Assembly: GCF_003479425.1 (NCBI RefSeq)
Contig: NZ_QUHC01000003.1
Span: forward strand, 310,001-374,000
Length of the DNA stretch: 64,000 nt
Direction: 5' to 3'
From: Odoribacter sp. AF15-53
Lineage (GTDB): Bacteria > Bacteroidota > Bacteroidia > Bacteroidales > Marinifilaceae
Each line of letters starts with the position of its first letter. Position 1 is the first letter of the stretch. Positions 8,483 through 18,225 of the stretch are shown here, in pieces. A program made the translations under genes and the position numbers. The notes below the pieces were generated by a model, which was given only the letters and a program-made list of their open reading frames with translations, did no database searches and was not told where the DNA came from.

Positions 8483-10444
8483 TTACCAACCCGGATTCTG
8501 TACTACTCCCGAGACTAAGATTTCTTCTGCCCGTATAGGAGTAAAATAGTCTTTGGGAACTTCGAATTTGCGTTTCTTCCATACGATGATGGGAGTGCCT
8601 CCTTGTCCTTTATTATAGAATCCGTCTTGCGTAGAAGCGAGAACATTCCATCCGTATTGAGGCGTGTTTAATTCCTGTTCAGCCGTCATCCAGCGACGTA
8701 AATTCCAATAGCGACGGCCTTCAAATGCGAATTCGATATTCCATTCTTGTTGAATAATTTCACGCATGCCAGCTTGTGTTTTCACTTTATCTGGATTTTT
8801 TGCATAACTGTTCCATGCTTCTCGTACTTTCGGAATCCCTGCCCGTACACGTATTTTATCTATATAATCATATACTTTCTCGCTAGGCCCTTCGTATTCA
8901 TTCCAAGCTTCAGCTGCGGCTAGGTAAAGCTCTGCCAAACGGAATAAATAAGTCGGGTTAGGAGTGCTGTATGCTGCTTGCGAGTAATTGTAACCTTGAA
9001 TATCGGAACTTATCCATTTTTTTATCCAATAACCGGTGATGTTTTGTGCTTGCGATTCGTCGTAGCGTTTTGCAAAACTTCCTACTATTTCCCCTTGCCA
9101 GCAATACATGGGTAAAGCCTCGTATTGAGTTGTGCCGTAATTACTTGTTTTGCGGTACCACAAAGTTCTGTCTCCGGCGATCATGGCATAAAAACGTGGT
9201 TCACGATGACGGTGCAAGCTTAAAATATTTTCTTGTAGGGGAAGGACGTTTTTATATTTTTCATCAGCCTCTTTGCTAAAGGAATATTTGGAAGCCATCC
9301 ATTGTTTGTCTTCTTCGATGGGAAGCCCGTGATCCGTGTAAAACATTTCTACCATCTTGATAGGTGCTCCCAAACAACCTGTGCTACTCCAATCATAATA
9401 TCTAGTGTCATCGGGGGTAGAACGTAAAAAACCGTAATATATGTATCTGAAGTCCGAATAAATTCGGTTGATCATAAGTATCCCTTCTTTGCAGTCATAG
9501 GCTTGCCCTATCCAGGTATGTTCAATATCTGTCATGGTGTTTAATAGCGGGGAAGGCCTGTCACTATTGCCTGAAACAAGTTCTTTCCCGGCAAGATCGC
9601 AAATGAGAAGAGCTGTATCACAAGCTAATGCCGCTCTTTTCCATTTTTCCTTATCTGCGTCAGGAAATAATCGTTCTCCATCTTTATTTACAAAGTTCTT
9701 CATCATCACATTCCCGTTAAATAAAGGAGAGGCAGCATAAAGTAAAGTCAGTGCTTTTAGTGTAGCGGCGGCTTCTTTGTTGAAAAAGAGAATATGCTCT
9801 TCTTCTTTATTTGCCATGTAAGGCAACACGGGAATCACTTCGTCGCATAATTTTACAATTGCTTCCACGCATTCGTCTATTGGTCTTCGTGCTTGTTGCA
9901 TGGTTTCTATACCTGAATTGGGATGAACGTTCTTATCAACAAGAAGTATTGGACCGTAACGGCGCATCAAATCAAAATAATAACAAGCCTTTACGGCTTT
10001 GACCTCTGCAGCCCATAACTTTTTTTCTTCATCAGTCATGTTGTAAACATGATCAATATTTTCTAAAAAAATATTGCAGTACCTGATGGCAGCGTAATGG
10101 TGGTTCTTGTGCCACACATTTCCATAAGGAGATTGCGCCATTTGCAAACCATCTCCAATTTTGAGCATATCAAGATATCCATATGTCGCTTTTGAGCGGG
10201 CAAAATCTCCGGCACAAAATTCATCTGCACCGAAGAAGGCTGGATTATTACTTCTGCTTGCGATGTTTGTTTCTAATGAAGCATAACATGTTTTAAGCCA
10301 TTCTAGGGCGTCTTCTTTTTTCTCGAAATTAGTTTCGATGGTTTCAATGTCGTTCTCCGGAACAACATCTAGATAGTTCTTACATCCTGCCAAAGAAAGG
10401 AATGTAATGAACAATATACTATGTAATAAATATGTTTTTATCAT
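8483..10444 (-). CDS. SusD/RagB-family nutrient-binding outer membrane lipoprotein (locus 1)
   Basis: A 653-residue lipoprotein, signal ending LSLAGCKNYLDVVP with the lipidation cysteine near residue 21. The features are typical of SusD/RagB proteins: an N-terminal helical TPR-like half (AVKACYYFDLMRRYGPILLV at about 150), the conserved FRLAELYLAAAEAWNE near 510 and the C-terminal EWNIEFAFEGRRYWNLRRW near 570. It forms the lid that delivers ligand to the SusC barrel encoded 13 bp upstream. The ligand is not evident; the discoidin-bearing partners suggest a glycan or glycoprotein. Confidence 0.95.
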   Translation of the reverse strand: MIKTYLLHSILFITFLSLAGCKNYLDVVPENDIETIETNFEKKEDALEWLKTCYASLETNIASRSNNPAFFGADEFCAGDFARSKATYGYLDMLKIGDGLQMAQSPYGNVWHKNHHYAAIRYCNIFLENIDHVYNMTDEEKKLWAAEVKAVKACYYFDLMRRYGPILLVDKNVHPNSGIETMQQARRPIDECVEAIVKLCDEVIPVLPYMANKEEEHILFFNKEAAATLKALTLLYAASPLFNGNVMMKNFVNKDGERLFPDADKEKWKRAALACDTALLICDLAGKELVSGNSDRPSPLLNTMTDIEHTWIGQAYDCKEGILMINRIYSDFRYIYYGFLRSTPDDTRYYDWSSTGCLGAPIKMVEMFYTDHGLPIEEDKQWMASKYSFSKEADEKYKNVLPLQENILSLHRHREPRFYAMIAGDRTLWYRKTSNYGTTQYEALPMYCWQGEIVGSFAKRYDESQAQNITGYWIKKWISSDIQGYNYSQAAYSTPNPTYLFRLAELYLAAAEAWNEYEGPSEKVYDYIDKIRVRAGIPKVREAWNSYAKNPDKVKTQAGMREIIQQEWNIEFAFEGRRYWNLRRWMTAEQELNTPQYGWNVLASTQDGFYNKGQGGTPIIVWKKRKFEVPKDYFTPIRAEEILVSGVVQNPGW

Positions 10445-10457
10445 ACTTGTTTAAGAT

Positions 10458-13400
10458 TTAGAAACTGACATTTAAACCTACGGAATAAGTCGTTTGGATG
10501 GGATAATTGAATCCATCCTCTCCTAACTCGACATCCCAAATTTTAAAATTACTGATACAGAATGGGTTGTTTGTACTGAAAGAGAGTTTTGCATTTTGTA
10601 ATTTTAATTTATCTAACCATTTCCGGGGTAAATTGTAAGCTAGGGACATTACCGTACAACGTAAGAATTTACATTCACGCATGAAATAAGTACTTTTTCG
10701 AACTTCTGCATTTTCTGAATCATACCAATTTTCCATAGGATTATGTTCTATGATAGAATTCGGAGAAAGACGAGGCCAAAGAGGTCTTTGCACGGCGTGA
10801 TCTTCTGACCAGTGGTCATTAGCAATGGCTTTTAACATGGCGTGATTGGAAACAAATGGGCTGATTCTTTCAGGATTGATGAAGAACGTACGTTTTCCTG
10901 ATCCTTGGAAAGCAAAATTAAATTCCCAATTCTTAAAGTTTAAGAAACCACTGAAACCGTATACCAGTCGTGGGTTTTCTGGATAGCCGATAAACGTTGC
11001 ATCGTTTACGTCGATTACATTGTCACCATTAAGATCCCGGTATTTGATATCTCCTGGCATCACGTCTCCATCTTGACGCGGTGAATTATCAATTTCTGCT
11101 TGATCACGGAAAAGTCCTTCGGCAATATATCCCATGGCTTGGCTGATATCTTTACCGGGCTTACGTTGCCAGGCTGGTTTCTCGCTGGCTTCTTCTATGT
11201 ATTTGTAAGTTACTCTATTATAAGTGAGAGTCCCGTTTAAGATAAACCAAAGATCATTATTAAATGAATATTGAATCTTCCCGGATAAATCCACACCTCG
11301 GGAACGAGTTTTTCCAACGTTGTCCAGAGGGGGAGTTTCAATACCGATGTGTGCGGGAATAATCGTTCGTTGCGAAATGATATTATGCCGAATTTCTTGG
11401 TATATATCTGCTTGCAATTCAATTAGCCCCTTGAAAAACTGGGTCTCGATACCTAAATTGGTTGTTTCTGCAATCTCCCATTGGATCTTTTCATTTGCAT
11501 AAGAAATCACGGTTTTGCGATTAAATGCTTGTTGAGGATTTCGAACCCAATCTCCTGATGGTTGGGATTGCGTTTTCCCTATTTGTGGCAGGTATACATA
11601 ACGAGGTGTTGATATGATACCATCATTACCAACCTTTCCATATGAGAATCGGAATTTTAAATAAGGAAGTATCTGGGAAAGAGGACGCATCCAATTCTCG
11701 CTGGAGACTACCCAAGCTCCGCCGACGGACGGAAAGAATCCCATCCGGTTGCCTTCTGCGAAACGCTCGGAACCATTGTAGGCTCCACTAGCTTCGATAA
11801 AGTAACGATCTTTATATCCATATGAAGCTCGGAATGAATAATTCAAATTACGTTGTGGTTGTCCATCGAGCACATTACTAATGGGATTGAACGTACGTTC
11901 ATACATTTGGAAAACCCCGGTTAATGAAGTCTGGTGATCGCCCCAGGCGGCATTGTGATAAAGGCGTCCTTCGTAAGTAACTCGCGTGTCTGTAGTTGAT
12001 TCTTTACTTCCCACATCCAAAGTCCTTTTGCTGTAGGCGTTTCCATCAGTGGGATTAGGTGCTAAAGTATGCTCTCCAGTTTCGTGGTCATAATTTGCCA
12101 AATAATAGAAATATGGTCTCGTTGAAAAGCCTTGATCGTACAATCCGCTTTGTACAAGTGATGCACTTAAACGTAATTCTAATCCTTTGATCAATGAAGA
12201 AAGGTTTTGGATGTATTCGGCTTTGTTAATGGTAGAATAACGAGTTCGTTCATTGTATCCTTGATGTACAAGAGCGTAAGGATTTACGTCTGTTCTTGAA
12301 CCTGCCGTGGTCGTACCAAATCGAATATGCGGCCAGTTGTACTTGTTATCGGCCGGATAAGTAGGTGCAAAATCGACAGGTGAGGCATTAAAGGCTAAAC
12401 TATAAGCTGTTTTTGTATCGATCAGAGGACCGTGGTATCTATCTAACGTGGCTGAAGAATTGATTACGAGTTTGATACCAGCATGTAGATTGATATTTAA
12501 GTTCGTGCGGTAAGTGAACTGATTGTTTACTATATTACAATCGAATTGATTTAGCCTGTCGGTTTTTAGTAGACCTTGGTCACGATTGTAATTGATAGAT
12601 GCGTAATACTGTACTACTTTAGAACCACCACGAATGGTTATCCCGGCGTGATGATTGATATTTCTGTCCTTGAACATGACATCGTACCAGTTATTAGCAG
12701 GATATACCCAGGATGGATATTTACCGGATGCCGTGCGATTAATACGTTCCACGCTGTATTTGGGAGTGGCTGAAGACGAACGATTCAAAAGGGCCTGATT
12801 GTAATAACGCATGTAATCAATCGGATCAACCACATCAATTTCTTTTGTCGGTTGACTGGCTACCATTTCATAACGTACGGTGGTGTAAACATCACCTTCT
12901 TCCCCTTTTTTAGTATTTACCAAGATCACGCCGTTAGCTCCGCGGGCCCCGTACATGGCGGTTGCCGAAGCGTCTTTCATGACGCTGAAACTCTCGATAT
13001 CTTCTACCGCAATACGGGCAAAATCTAGTTTTGAACTTTCAACTCCATCAATTAAGATTAACGGGTCTGAAATAGCGTTCGTTTGAAAAGAGGTGACACC
13101 ACGAATATAGAATTTGGTGTTCATTTCATCTTCTGTTAGGGCCGCAGGCAAACCGCTTGTTTTCCAACCGATCAACCCGGCGATCTTTCCAACCATTCCG
13201 GCCGTGAGGTCACTACTGGAAGTTTTTAGATCCATCGGTCGTACCGTAGTAATGGAACCTACGACGCTCTCTTTCTTCTGGGTACCGAAGGCCACAACTG
13301 TTACCTCCTCGATATTTTCTGCCGTGGGATTCAGCGTGACATTAATTTTTGTCTTTCCTTTAATCTCGACAGTTTCTGGTTTATAACCAATAAAAGAAAC

Positions 13401-13925
13401 TTGTAATATGTCATTGGGTTGTGCAGCAATCGAGAATCGACCATCATTATCAGAAGTTACCCCCTGTTTGGTTCCGTGAATCATAACCGTTGCTCCGGGA
13501 AGAGGGTTCCCTTTTTCATCAAAAATCCTACCGGTGATGGTGCTTAGCTGAACGGTCTTCTTTTCCCGTATAGAAATTAAATTTTGTGAGATGGTGTACT
13601 CTAATCCTAAAGGGGGAAGAATTTCGTCTAAAAGTAGTGTTACTTCTTTGTTCTTTGCCGTCACGGTGAGCTTTCCTTTGGATTTTGCTAGTTCACTATT
13701 GTAGAAAAAGTCATAATTCGTTTGCTTTTTCATTTCCGTGATTACTTCGTTCAATGTGACTTCTTTCAAATTGAGGGTAACCTTTGTTTTTTGTTGGGTT
13801 TGTGCATTTGCCGGAATGGAAATGTATGCTCCCCAAAACAAGATTACGAGAATTTTTTTAAAGATTAACATCTTCTGCCATGAATTCCAGCATCTTGGCC
13901 AGACATAGTCTCGTTTTTTTTTCAT
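10458..13925 (-). CDS. SusC/RagA-family TonB-linked outer membrane transporter with STN domain (locus 1)
   Basis: A 1155-residue TonB-dependent transporter. After a signal segment (about 1-41, ending PANAQ) comes an STN/secretin domain (about 45-120, LNLKEVTLNEVITEMKKQTN), then a CarboxypepD_reg-like domain (ITGRIFDEKGNPLPGATVMI). The plug domain carries the SusC signature MKDASATAMYGARGANGVIL near 315, followed by the 22-strand barrel. STN-bearing SusC proteins signal to a FecR anti-sigma factor, which fits fecR and the ECF gene directly upstream. A stem-loop at 13999-14033 separates it from fecR. The first 17 residues before MLIFKK may not be part of the signal. Confidence 0.95.
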   Translation of the reverse strand: MKKKRDYVWPRCWNSWQKMLIFKKILVILFWGAYISIPANAQTQQKTKVTLNLKEVTLNEVITEMKKQTNYDFFYNSELAKSKGKLTVTAKNKEVTLLLDEILPPLGLEYTISQNLISIREKKTVQLSTITGRIFDEKGNPLPGATVMIHGTKQGVTSDNDGRFSIAAQPNDILQVSFIGYKPETVEIKGKTKINVTLNPTAENIEEVTVVAFGTQKKESVVGSITTVRPMDLKTSSSDLTAGMVGKIAGLIGWKTSGLPAALTEDEMNTKFYIRGVTSFQTNAISDPLILIDGVESSKLDFARIAVEDIESFSVMKDASATAMYGARGANGVILVNTKKGEEGDVYTTVRYEMVASQPTKEIDVVDPIDYMRYYNQALLNRSSSATPKYSVERINRTASGKYPSWVYPANNWYDVMFKDRNINHHAGITIRGGSKVVQYYASINYNRDQGLLKTDRLNQFDCNIVNNQFTYRTNLNINLHAGIKLVINSSATLDRYHGPLIDTKTAYSLAFNASPVDFAPTYPADNKYNWPHIRFGTTTAGSRTDVNPYALVHQGYNERTRYSTINKAEYIQNLSSLIKGLELRLSASLVQSGLYDQGFSTRPYFYYLANYDHETGEHTLAPNPTDGNAYSKRTLDVGSKESTTDTRVTYEGRLYHNAAWGDHQTSLTGVFQMYERTFNPISNVLDGQPQRNLNYSFRASYGYKDRYFIEASGAYNGSERFAEGNRMGFFPSVGGAWVVSSENWMRPLSQILPYLKFRFSYGKVGNDGIISTPRYVYLPQIGKTQSQPSGDWVRNPQQAFNRKTVISYANEKIQWEIAETTNLGIETQFFKGLIELQADIYQEIRHNIISQRTIIPAHIGIETPPLDNVGKTRSRGVDLSGKIQYSFNNDLWFILNGTLTYNRVTYKYIEEASEKPAWQRKPGKDISQAMGYIAEGLFRDQAEIDNSPRQDGDVMPGDIKYRDLNGDNVIDVNDATFIGYPENPRLVYGFSGFLNFKNWEFNFAFQGSGKRTFFINPERISPFVSNHAMLKAIANDHWSEDHAVQRPLWPRLSPNSIIEHNPMENWYDSENAEVRKSTYFMRECKFLRCTVMSLAYNLPRKWLDKLKLQNAKLSFSTNNPFCISNFKIWDVELGEDGFNYPIQTTYSVGLNVSF

Positions 13926-13998
13926 AGATTTGTAAAATTAAATTATTAAACATGATACATCCGTTTCTTGCTAGGATGCCGGGTGTATGGTGAATAGG

Positions 13999-14033
13999 AA
14001 CAGGTTGCGGATTGATCAAGTCTTCAACCTGTT
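13999..14033 (-). terminator. Stem-loop between fecR and susC (locus 1)
   Basis: AACAGGTTG at 13999-14007 pairs with CAACCTGTT at 14025-14033 around a 17-nt loop, 6 bp after the fecR stop and 74 bp before the susC start. It probably attenuates read-through from the regulator genes. Loci 3 and 4 have comparable stems in the same place. Confidence 0.55.
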
Positions 14034-14039
14034 ATATTT

Positions 14040-15200
14040 TTATTTACTTTGTATTATAATTCTGTCTTCTGCCATTATGAAATTAATATCTTGAGTGTAT
14101 TCCAACATTTTGAATAAAGAGCGGAGATCTTCATAACGTTTTAAGCGTCCGCTAAATTTGATCTCTTTGACTTTAGAATCGGCAAACTCTATGTTGAGAT
14201 TATACCATCGGGTAAATATTGTCATTAGTTCTTCCAGGGGCATTTCCTCGAACTCGTAATAACCGTCTTTCCAGGAGGTGAATTGTTGTGTGTTCACGGG
14301 GAAATACTTCGCTTCTTCTGTCTCCTTATTGTAGGCGACTTGGGTTCCCGCTTCCATGATAAAGCTGTTGTTTTTGCACTGTGCTTCCACTCGTCCTTCA
14401 ACTAATGTTGTTTTTATCCATCGGCCTTCAGGGTAAGCATTTACGTTAAATGCAGTCCCTAGTACTTGTATTGCTACGTCTGCTGCATGTACGATAAATG
14501 GATGAAGGGAGTCGGATTTTACTTCAAAATAGGCTTCACCGGTTAGAAATACCTCTCTTTTTTCTCCGTTAAATTGATCGGGATAACGTAAAGAACTTCC
14601 GGCATTAAGGTAAATTTTCGTGCCGTCCGGAAGGAGTACGTTGTATTCTGCTCCAAATGGCACGTTCATCGTATAATATTCAGGATCTCGAATTTCTTGT
14701 TCGCTTGATTCTACAATCAAAGTTTGTTTGTCTGTACGAATATCTCTGTTACTATCCGATATGATAATCGTGTTTTTCTCTTGGCTGAGAAGGCGTTTTT
14801 GTCCGTTAGGTAGTACTAATTCTGCGTCTGGTCGAGCTAAAGATAAGCCGGAAATATACGTTTGATTCTTTTCGTTTCCTTTTTGCGATATATTTTCTTG
14901 TTGTAGAAAAAATAAACAACTAAACACGAGAGTAATTCCTGCAGCACATGAGGACCATAAAATAAGCTTTCGTTTCTTTTTCGTTTGAAGAACATGTTGT
15001 TGGATTTTTGTGAAAACAATGTCTTGGTTTTGATGTTTGTTTAAAATCTTTTTTTGCTGCTTCAATTTTTGAATGATTCCACCAAATTTTTCATTTTTAG
15101 CGGAGATATTTTTCCATTCCTCCAAAATTCTTTGCTCTTTGTCGGTTAATGGTTCTTTGTTAAGACAATTGACTAGAATTTCATCGATATCTTCTTTCAT
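14040..15200 (-). CDS. FecR-family anti-sigma factor (locus 1)
   Basis: A 386-residue single-span membrane protein. The cytoplasmic N-terminal part (1-78) would hold the ECF sigma factor. A hydrophobic segment at about 79-100 (LILWSSCAAGITLVFSCLFF) crosses the inner membrane. The periplasmic FecR domain follows (VPFGAEYNVLLPDGTKIYLN near 180, LTGEAYFEV near 220), and a DUF4974-type C-terminus (FTSWKDGYYEFEEMPLEELM) ends the protein. It is expected to receive a signal from the STN domain of the downstream SusC and release the sigma factor encoded 58 bp upstream. Confidence 0.93.
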   Translation of the reverse strand: MKEDIDEILVNCLNKEPLTDKEQRILEEWKNISAKNEKFGGIIQKLKQQKKILNKHQNQDIVFTKIQQHVLQTKKKRKLILWSSCAAGITLVFSCLFFLQQENISQKGNEKNQTYISGLSLARPDAELVLPNGQKRLLSQEKNTIIISDSNRDIRTDKQTLIVESSEQEIRDPEYYTMNVPFGAEYNVLLPDGTKIYLNAGSSLRYPDQFNGEKREVFLTGEAYFEVKSDSLHPFIVHAADVAIQVLGTAFNVNAYPEGRWIKTTLVEGRVEAQCKNNSFIMEAGTQVAYNKETEEAKYFPVNTQQFTSWKDGYYEFEEMPLEELMTIFTRWYNLNIEFADSKVKEIKFSGRLKRYEDLRSLFKMLEYTQDINFIMAEDRIIIQSK

Positions 15201-15258
15201 AGCCCTCGATTCTTTTTTATTATATATTTAAAAAAAGAAGAAAAAGGGTGATATGAAA

Positions 15259-15828
15259 TCAAACTTTTTTTGTTAAAAAAAGTAAAAGGGTTAAGAATAA
15301 TTCTTCATGAAGATTTTCTCTAAGAAATTTGAGAGCAGTTTTCATTTGGGTTTTCACGGTGTTTATGCTTGTTCCCAGTTCATCTGCAATTTCTTGATAA
15401 CTTTTGTCATTCAAGCAGGCCATGAGGAATACTTTTCGGCATTTCCCGGGAAGTTTGTCTATCGTGTTATATAATATTTCAATTTCTTCTGTACCTTTTT
15501 CTGTATCGTCATAATGATAAATATCATTCTCTAGTGAAAAAGAAGTCTGGATTTCATATCTTTTTTTGTATTCTTTTAAAAAGAGAAATGAACGATTTTT
15601 GATCATTTTGAAAATAAATCGGTCTAGATCTCCCGAAAACGAATGAAGGCGTTTGCTGTTCCATAAATAGACAAAACAATCCTGCACGATATCTTCTGCT
15701 GCTTCTAAATCATTCAGAATATGATAACAATACAACAGTAGGTTATCATAGTATCTGTCAAAAAGAAGTCGGAAGGCACCGCTTTCGTCTTTTTTGAGTA
15801 AATCTAGTATAGTTTCTGATGAATTCAT
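15259..15828 (-). CDS. ECF RNA polymerase sigma factor (locus 1)
   Basis: A 189-residue sigma-70 family protein of the Bacteroidetes FecI-like type. Region 2 is at about 10-80 (AFRLLFDRYYDNLLLYCYHI, AEDIVQDCFVYLW) and region 4 at about 125-180 (DKLPGKCRKVFLMACLNDKS, YQEIADELGTSINTVKTQM). It should direct transcription of the downstream SusC/SusD genes when FecR releases it. It is the first gene of the locus and has a full consensus promoter 19 bp upstream. Confidence 0.95.
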   Translation of the reverse strand: MNSSETILDLLKKDESGAFRLLFDRYYDNLLLYCYHILNDLEAAEDIVQDCFVYLWNSKRLHSFSGDLDRFIFKMIKNRSFLFLKEYKKRYEIQTSFSLENDIYHYDDTEKGTEEIEILYNTIDKLPGKCRKVFLMACLNDKSYQEIADELGTSINTVKTQMKTALKFLRENLHEELFLTLLLFLTKKV

Positions 15829-15846
15829 TTACATTTTTTCTACCTA

Positions 15847-15877
15847 CAAATATAGTGAACTCCAAGAGTGATGCAAA
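15847..15877 (-). promoter_or_regulatory. Consensus promoter for the locus 1 ECF gene
   Basis: On the minus strand a TTTG (15874-15877) is followed after exactly 19 bp by TATATTTG (15847-15854), the Bacteroidetes primary-sigma arrangement. The ECF start codon lies 19 bp further on, so the leader is very short. Confidence 0.8.
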
Positions 15878-15940
15878 TTTTAGCAAGAGAAAACCGAATA
15901 AATCAAAATTTCGAATAATTATTTCTTGGAGTTAAAAAGA

Positions 15941-15966
15941 AAGGGAGTCCTTTGCGGGACTCCCTT
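15941..15966 (-). terminator. Rho-independent terminator after mutB
   Basis: AAGGGAGTCC (15941-15950) and GGACTCCCTT (15957-15966) form a 10-bp stem with a 6-nt loop. On the minus strand it is followed by TCTTTTTAAC. It lies 22 bp after the mutB stop. Confidence 0.85.
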
Positions 15967-15988
15967 CTTTCGCTTCTTGCGTTTTGTT

Positions 15989-18145
15989 TTATTTTTTAGC
16001 CAAGTCGATCAAAATTTCGAGAACTTGGATAGCGCTCTTGGATACTTTGGTACCGGGGCCGAATACGGCGATAGCACCAGCATCGAACAAGAATTGATAG
16101 TCTTGGTGAGGGATAACACCACCCACGTAAACGAGGATGTCTTCACGTCCCAGTTTCTTCAATTCGGCAATAACGGCGGGTACAAGAGTTTTGTGTCCGG
16201 CAGCCAGAGAAGATACACCGACAACATGCACGTCGTTCTCAACGGCTTGTTTAGCGGTCTCCTCCGGTGTTTGGAACAACGGTCCCATATCCACGTCGAA
16301 ACCAAGGTCTGCATAACCTGTGGCAACCACTTTAGCACCACGGTCGTGTCCATCCTGGCCCATTTTGGCGATCATGATACGCGGACGACGTCCGGTCATT
16401 TCGGCAAACTGGTTAGCCAATTCTTTCGCTTTCTGGAAGTCTTCGTCTTCTTTAGCGACACTTGAATATACTCCACTCACGGTTCTGATAACTGCTTTAT
16501 AACGTCCGGCAACTTTTTCACATGCATCGGAGATTTCTCCCAGTGATGCTCTCTTCTTGGCAGCGTCAACGGCTAATTCAAGCAAGTTGCCTTCTCCTGT
16601 TTCAGCACATTTGGTGATAGCGGCCAATGCGGCGTCAACTTCAGCCTGGTTACGGTTAGCTTTCAATTCGTGCAAACGACGGATTTGAGCTTCGCGTACG
16701 GCCGTGTTGTCCACTTCAAGGATGTCGATCGGGTCTTCTTTTTCCAAACGATATTTGTTAGTACCCACGATGGTTTGTGTACCACTGTCGATACGGGCTT
16801 GCGTACGAGCGGCAGCCTCTTCGATACGAAGTTTCGGGATACCGGATTCGATGGCGGCAGCCATACCTCCCAGTTTCTCTACTTCCTGGATGTGTGCCCA
16901 TGCTTTTTCAACCAACTCTTGAGTCAAGCTCTCAACATAGTAGGAACCTCCCCACGGGTCGATGGATTTACATACGGTAGTTTCATCCTGGATATAGATC
17001 TGGGTGTTACGAGCGATACGGGCAGAGAAGTCTGTCGGAAGTGCGATAGCCTCATCCAACGCGTTTGTATGCAATGATTGCGTGTGTCCCAAAGCGGCCC
17101 CCATGGCCTCGATACAAGTACGGCCCACGTTGTTGAACGGGTCTTGCTCGGTCAATGACCAACCAGAAGTCTGGCTGTGAGTACGTAATGCCAAAGATTT
17201 CGGGTTCTTCGGGTTGAATTGTTTCACGATCTTTGCCCACAACAGACGTCCGGCTCTCATCTTGGCGATTTCCATGAAATGGTTCATACCGATAGCCCAG
17301 AAGAAAGACAAACGGGGTGCGAAAGCGTCGATGTCCATCCCGGCGTTAACTCCGGCACGCAAGTATTCCAAACCGTCAGCCAAGGTGTACGCCAACTCGA
17401 TATCGGCGGTAGCACCTGCTTCTTGCATGTGGTATCCGGAGATAGAGATGGAGTTGAATTTCGGCATGTTTTTGGAGGTGTACTCGAAGATGTCGGCGAT
17501 AATCTTCATGGAGAATTTCGGTGGGTAAATATACGTGTTACGCACCATGAATTCTTTCAAGATATCGTTTTGGATCGTTCCAGACAATTGATCCAAAGTA
17601 GCTCCTTGTTCCAGCCCGGCAACGATGTAGAATGCCAAGATCGGAAGTACGGCACCGTTCATGGTCATGGACACGGACATTTTGTCCAATGGAATTTGAT
17701 CGAACAAGATCTTCATATCCATGATAGAATCCACGGCAACACCGGCTTTACCCACGTCACCGATTACACGCGGGTGATCGGAGTCGTATCCGCGGTGAGT
17801 AGCCAGGTCGAATGCTACTGACAGACCTTTTTGTCCGGCAGCCAGGTTACGACGATAGAAGGCGTTGGATTCCTCTGCGGTAGAGAATCCGGCGTATTGA
17901 CGGATCGTCCACGGACGCATCGGGTACATCCCTGAGTAGGGACCGCGTAAATAGGGAGGAATACCGGCCACGTAATCGAGGTGCTCCATTCCTTTTAGAT
18001 CTTCGGCCGTGTACACGGGTTTTACCGGTATCAGCTCGGGTGTCAACCAGTTTTTCTCGATGTGATTAGCTTTTTCCCACTCGGCAGCAGCGGTGGTAGC
18101 TTTCTCTGTTGACTTGATATTTATATCTTTGAAATTTGGTTTCAT
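15989..18145 (-). CDS. mutB: Methylmalonyl-CoA mutase large (catalytic) subunit
   Basis: A 718-residue adenosylcobalamin enzyme that interconverts succinyl-CoA and (R)-methylmalonyl-CoA, a step of propionate production or use. The TIM-barrel part contains [16 protein letters not shown] residues ([20 protein letters not shown] near 77) and the substrate loop [20 protein letters not shown] near 243. The C-terminal B12-binding domain has the DGHDRG (DxHxxG) motif near 605 that supplies the lower axial histidine. The length equals that of known MutB. It follows mutA by 80 bp of low-complexity repeat, so the two are probably co-transcribed and form the heterodimer. Confidence 0.98.
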   Translation of the reverse strand: MKPNFKDINIKSTEKATTAAAEWEKANHIEKNWLTPELIPVKPVYTAEDLKGMEHLDYVAGIPPYLRGPYSGMYPMRPWTIRQYAGFSTAEESNAFYRRNLAAGQKGLSVAFDLATHRGYDSDHPRVIGDVGKAGVAVDSIMDMKILFDQIPLDKMSVSMTMNGAVLPILAFYIVAGLEQGATLDQLSGTIQNDILKEFMVRNTYIYPPKFSMKIIADIFEYTSKNMPKFNSISISGYHMQEAGATADIELAYTLADGLEYLRAGVNAGMDIDAFAPRLSFFWAIGMNHFMEIAKMRAGRLLWAKIVKQFNPKNPKSLALRTHSQTSGWSLTEQDPFNNVGRTCIEAMGAALGHTQSLHTNALDEAIALPTDFSARIARNTQIYIQDETTVCKSIDPWGGSYYVESLTQELVEKAWAHIQEVEKLGGMAAAIESGIPKLRIEEAAARTQARIDSGTQTIVGTNKYRLEKEDPIDILEVDNTAVREAQIRRLHELKANRNQAEVDAALAAITKCAETGEGNLLELAVDAAKKRASLGEISDACEKVAGRYKAVIRTVSGVYSSVAKEDEDFQKAKELANQFAEMTGRRPRIMIAKMGQDGHDRGAKVVATGYADLGFDVDMGPLFQTPEETAKQAVENDVHVVGVSSLAAGHKTLVPAVIAELKKLGREDILVYVGGVIPHQDYQFLFDAGAIAVFGPGTKVSKSAIQVLEILIDLAKK

Positions 18146-18225
18146 TTTCTAATTTATGATTTATGATTCACGATTTATGATTCTTGATCTTTTCAATCTA
18201 AAATCTAAAATCTTCAAATCTAAAA
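18146..18225. repeat. Low-complexity ATTTATGATT / TCTAAAAT repeats between mutA and mutB
   Basis: The 80-bp gap consists of short imperfect direct repeats: three copies close to GATTTATGATTC, then AATCTAAAATC repeated. Similar TCTAAAAT runs occur at 48518-48552 and 52200-52240. No function is evident. Confidence 0.6.

Noticed and set aside
15926..16465. A 179-codon plus-strand ORF over the end of mutB
   Set aside because: It is a shadow of mutB, and it crosses the mutB terminator stem.
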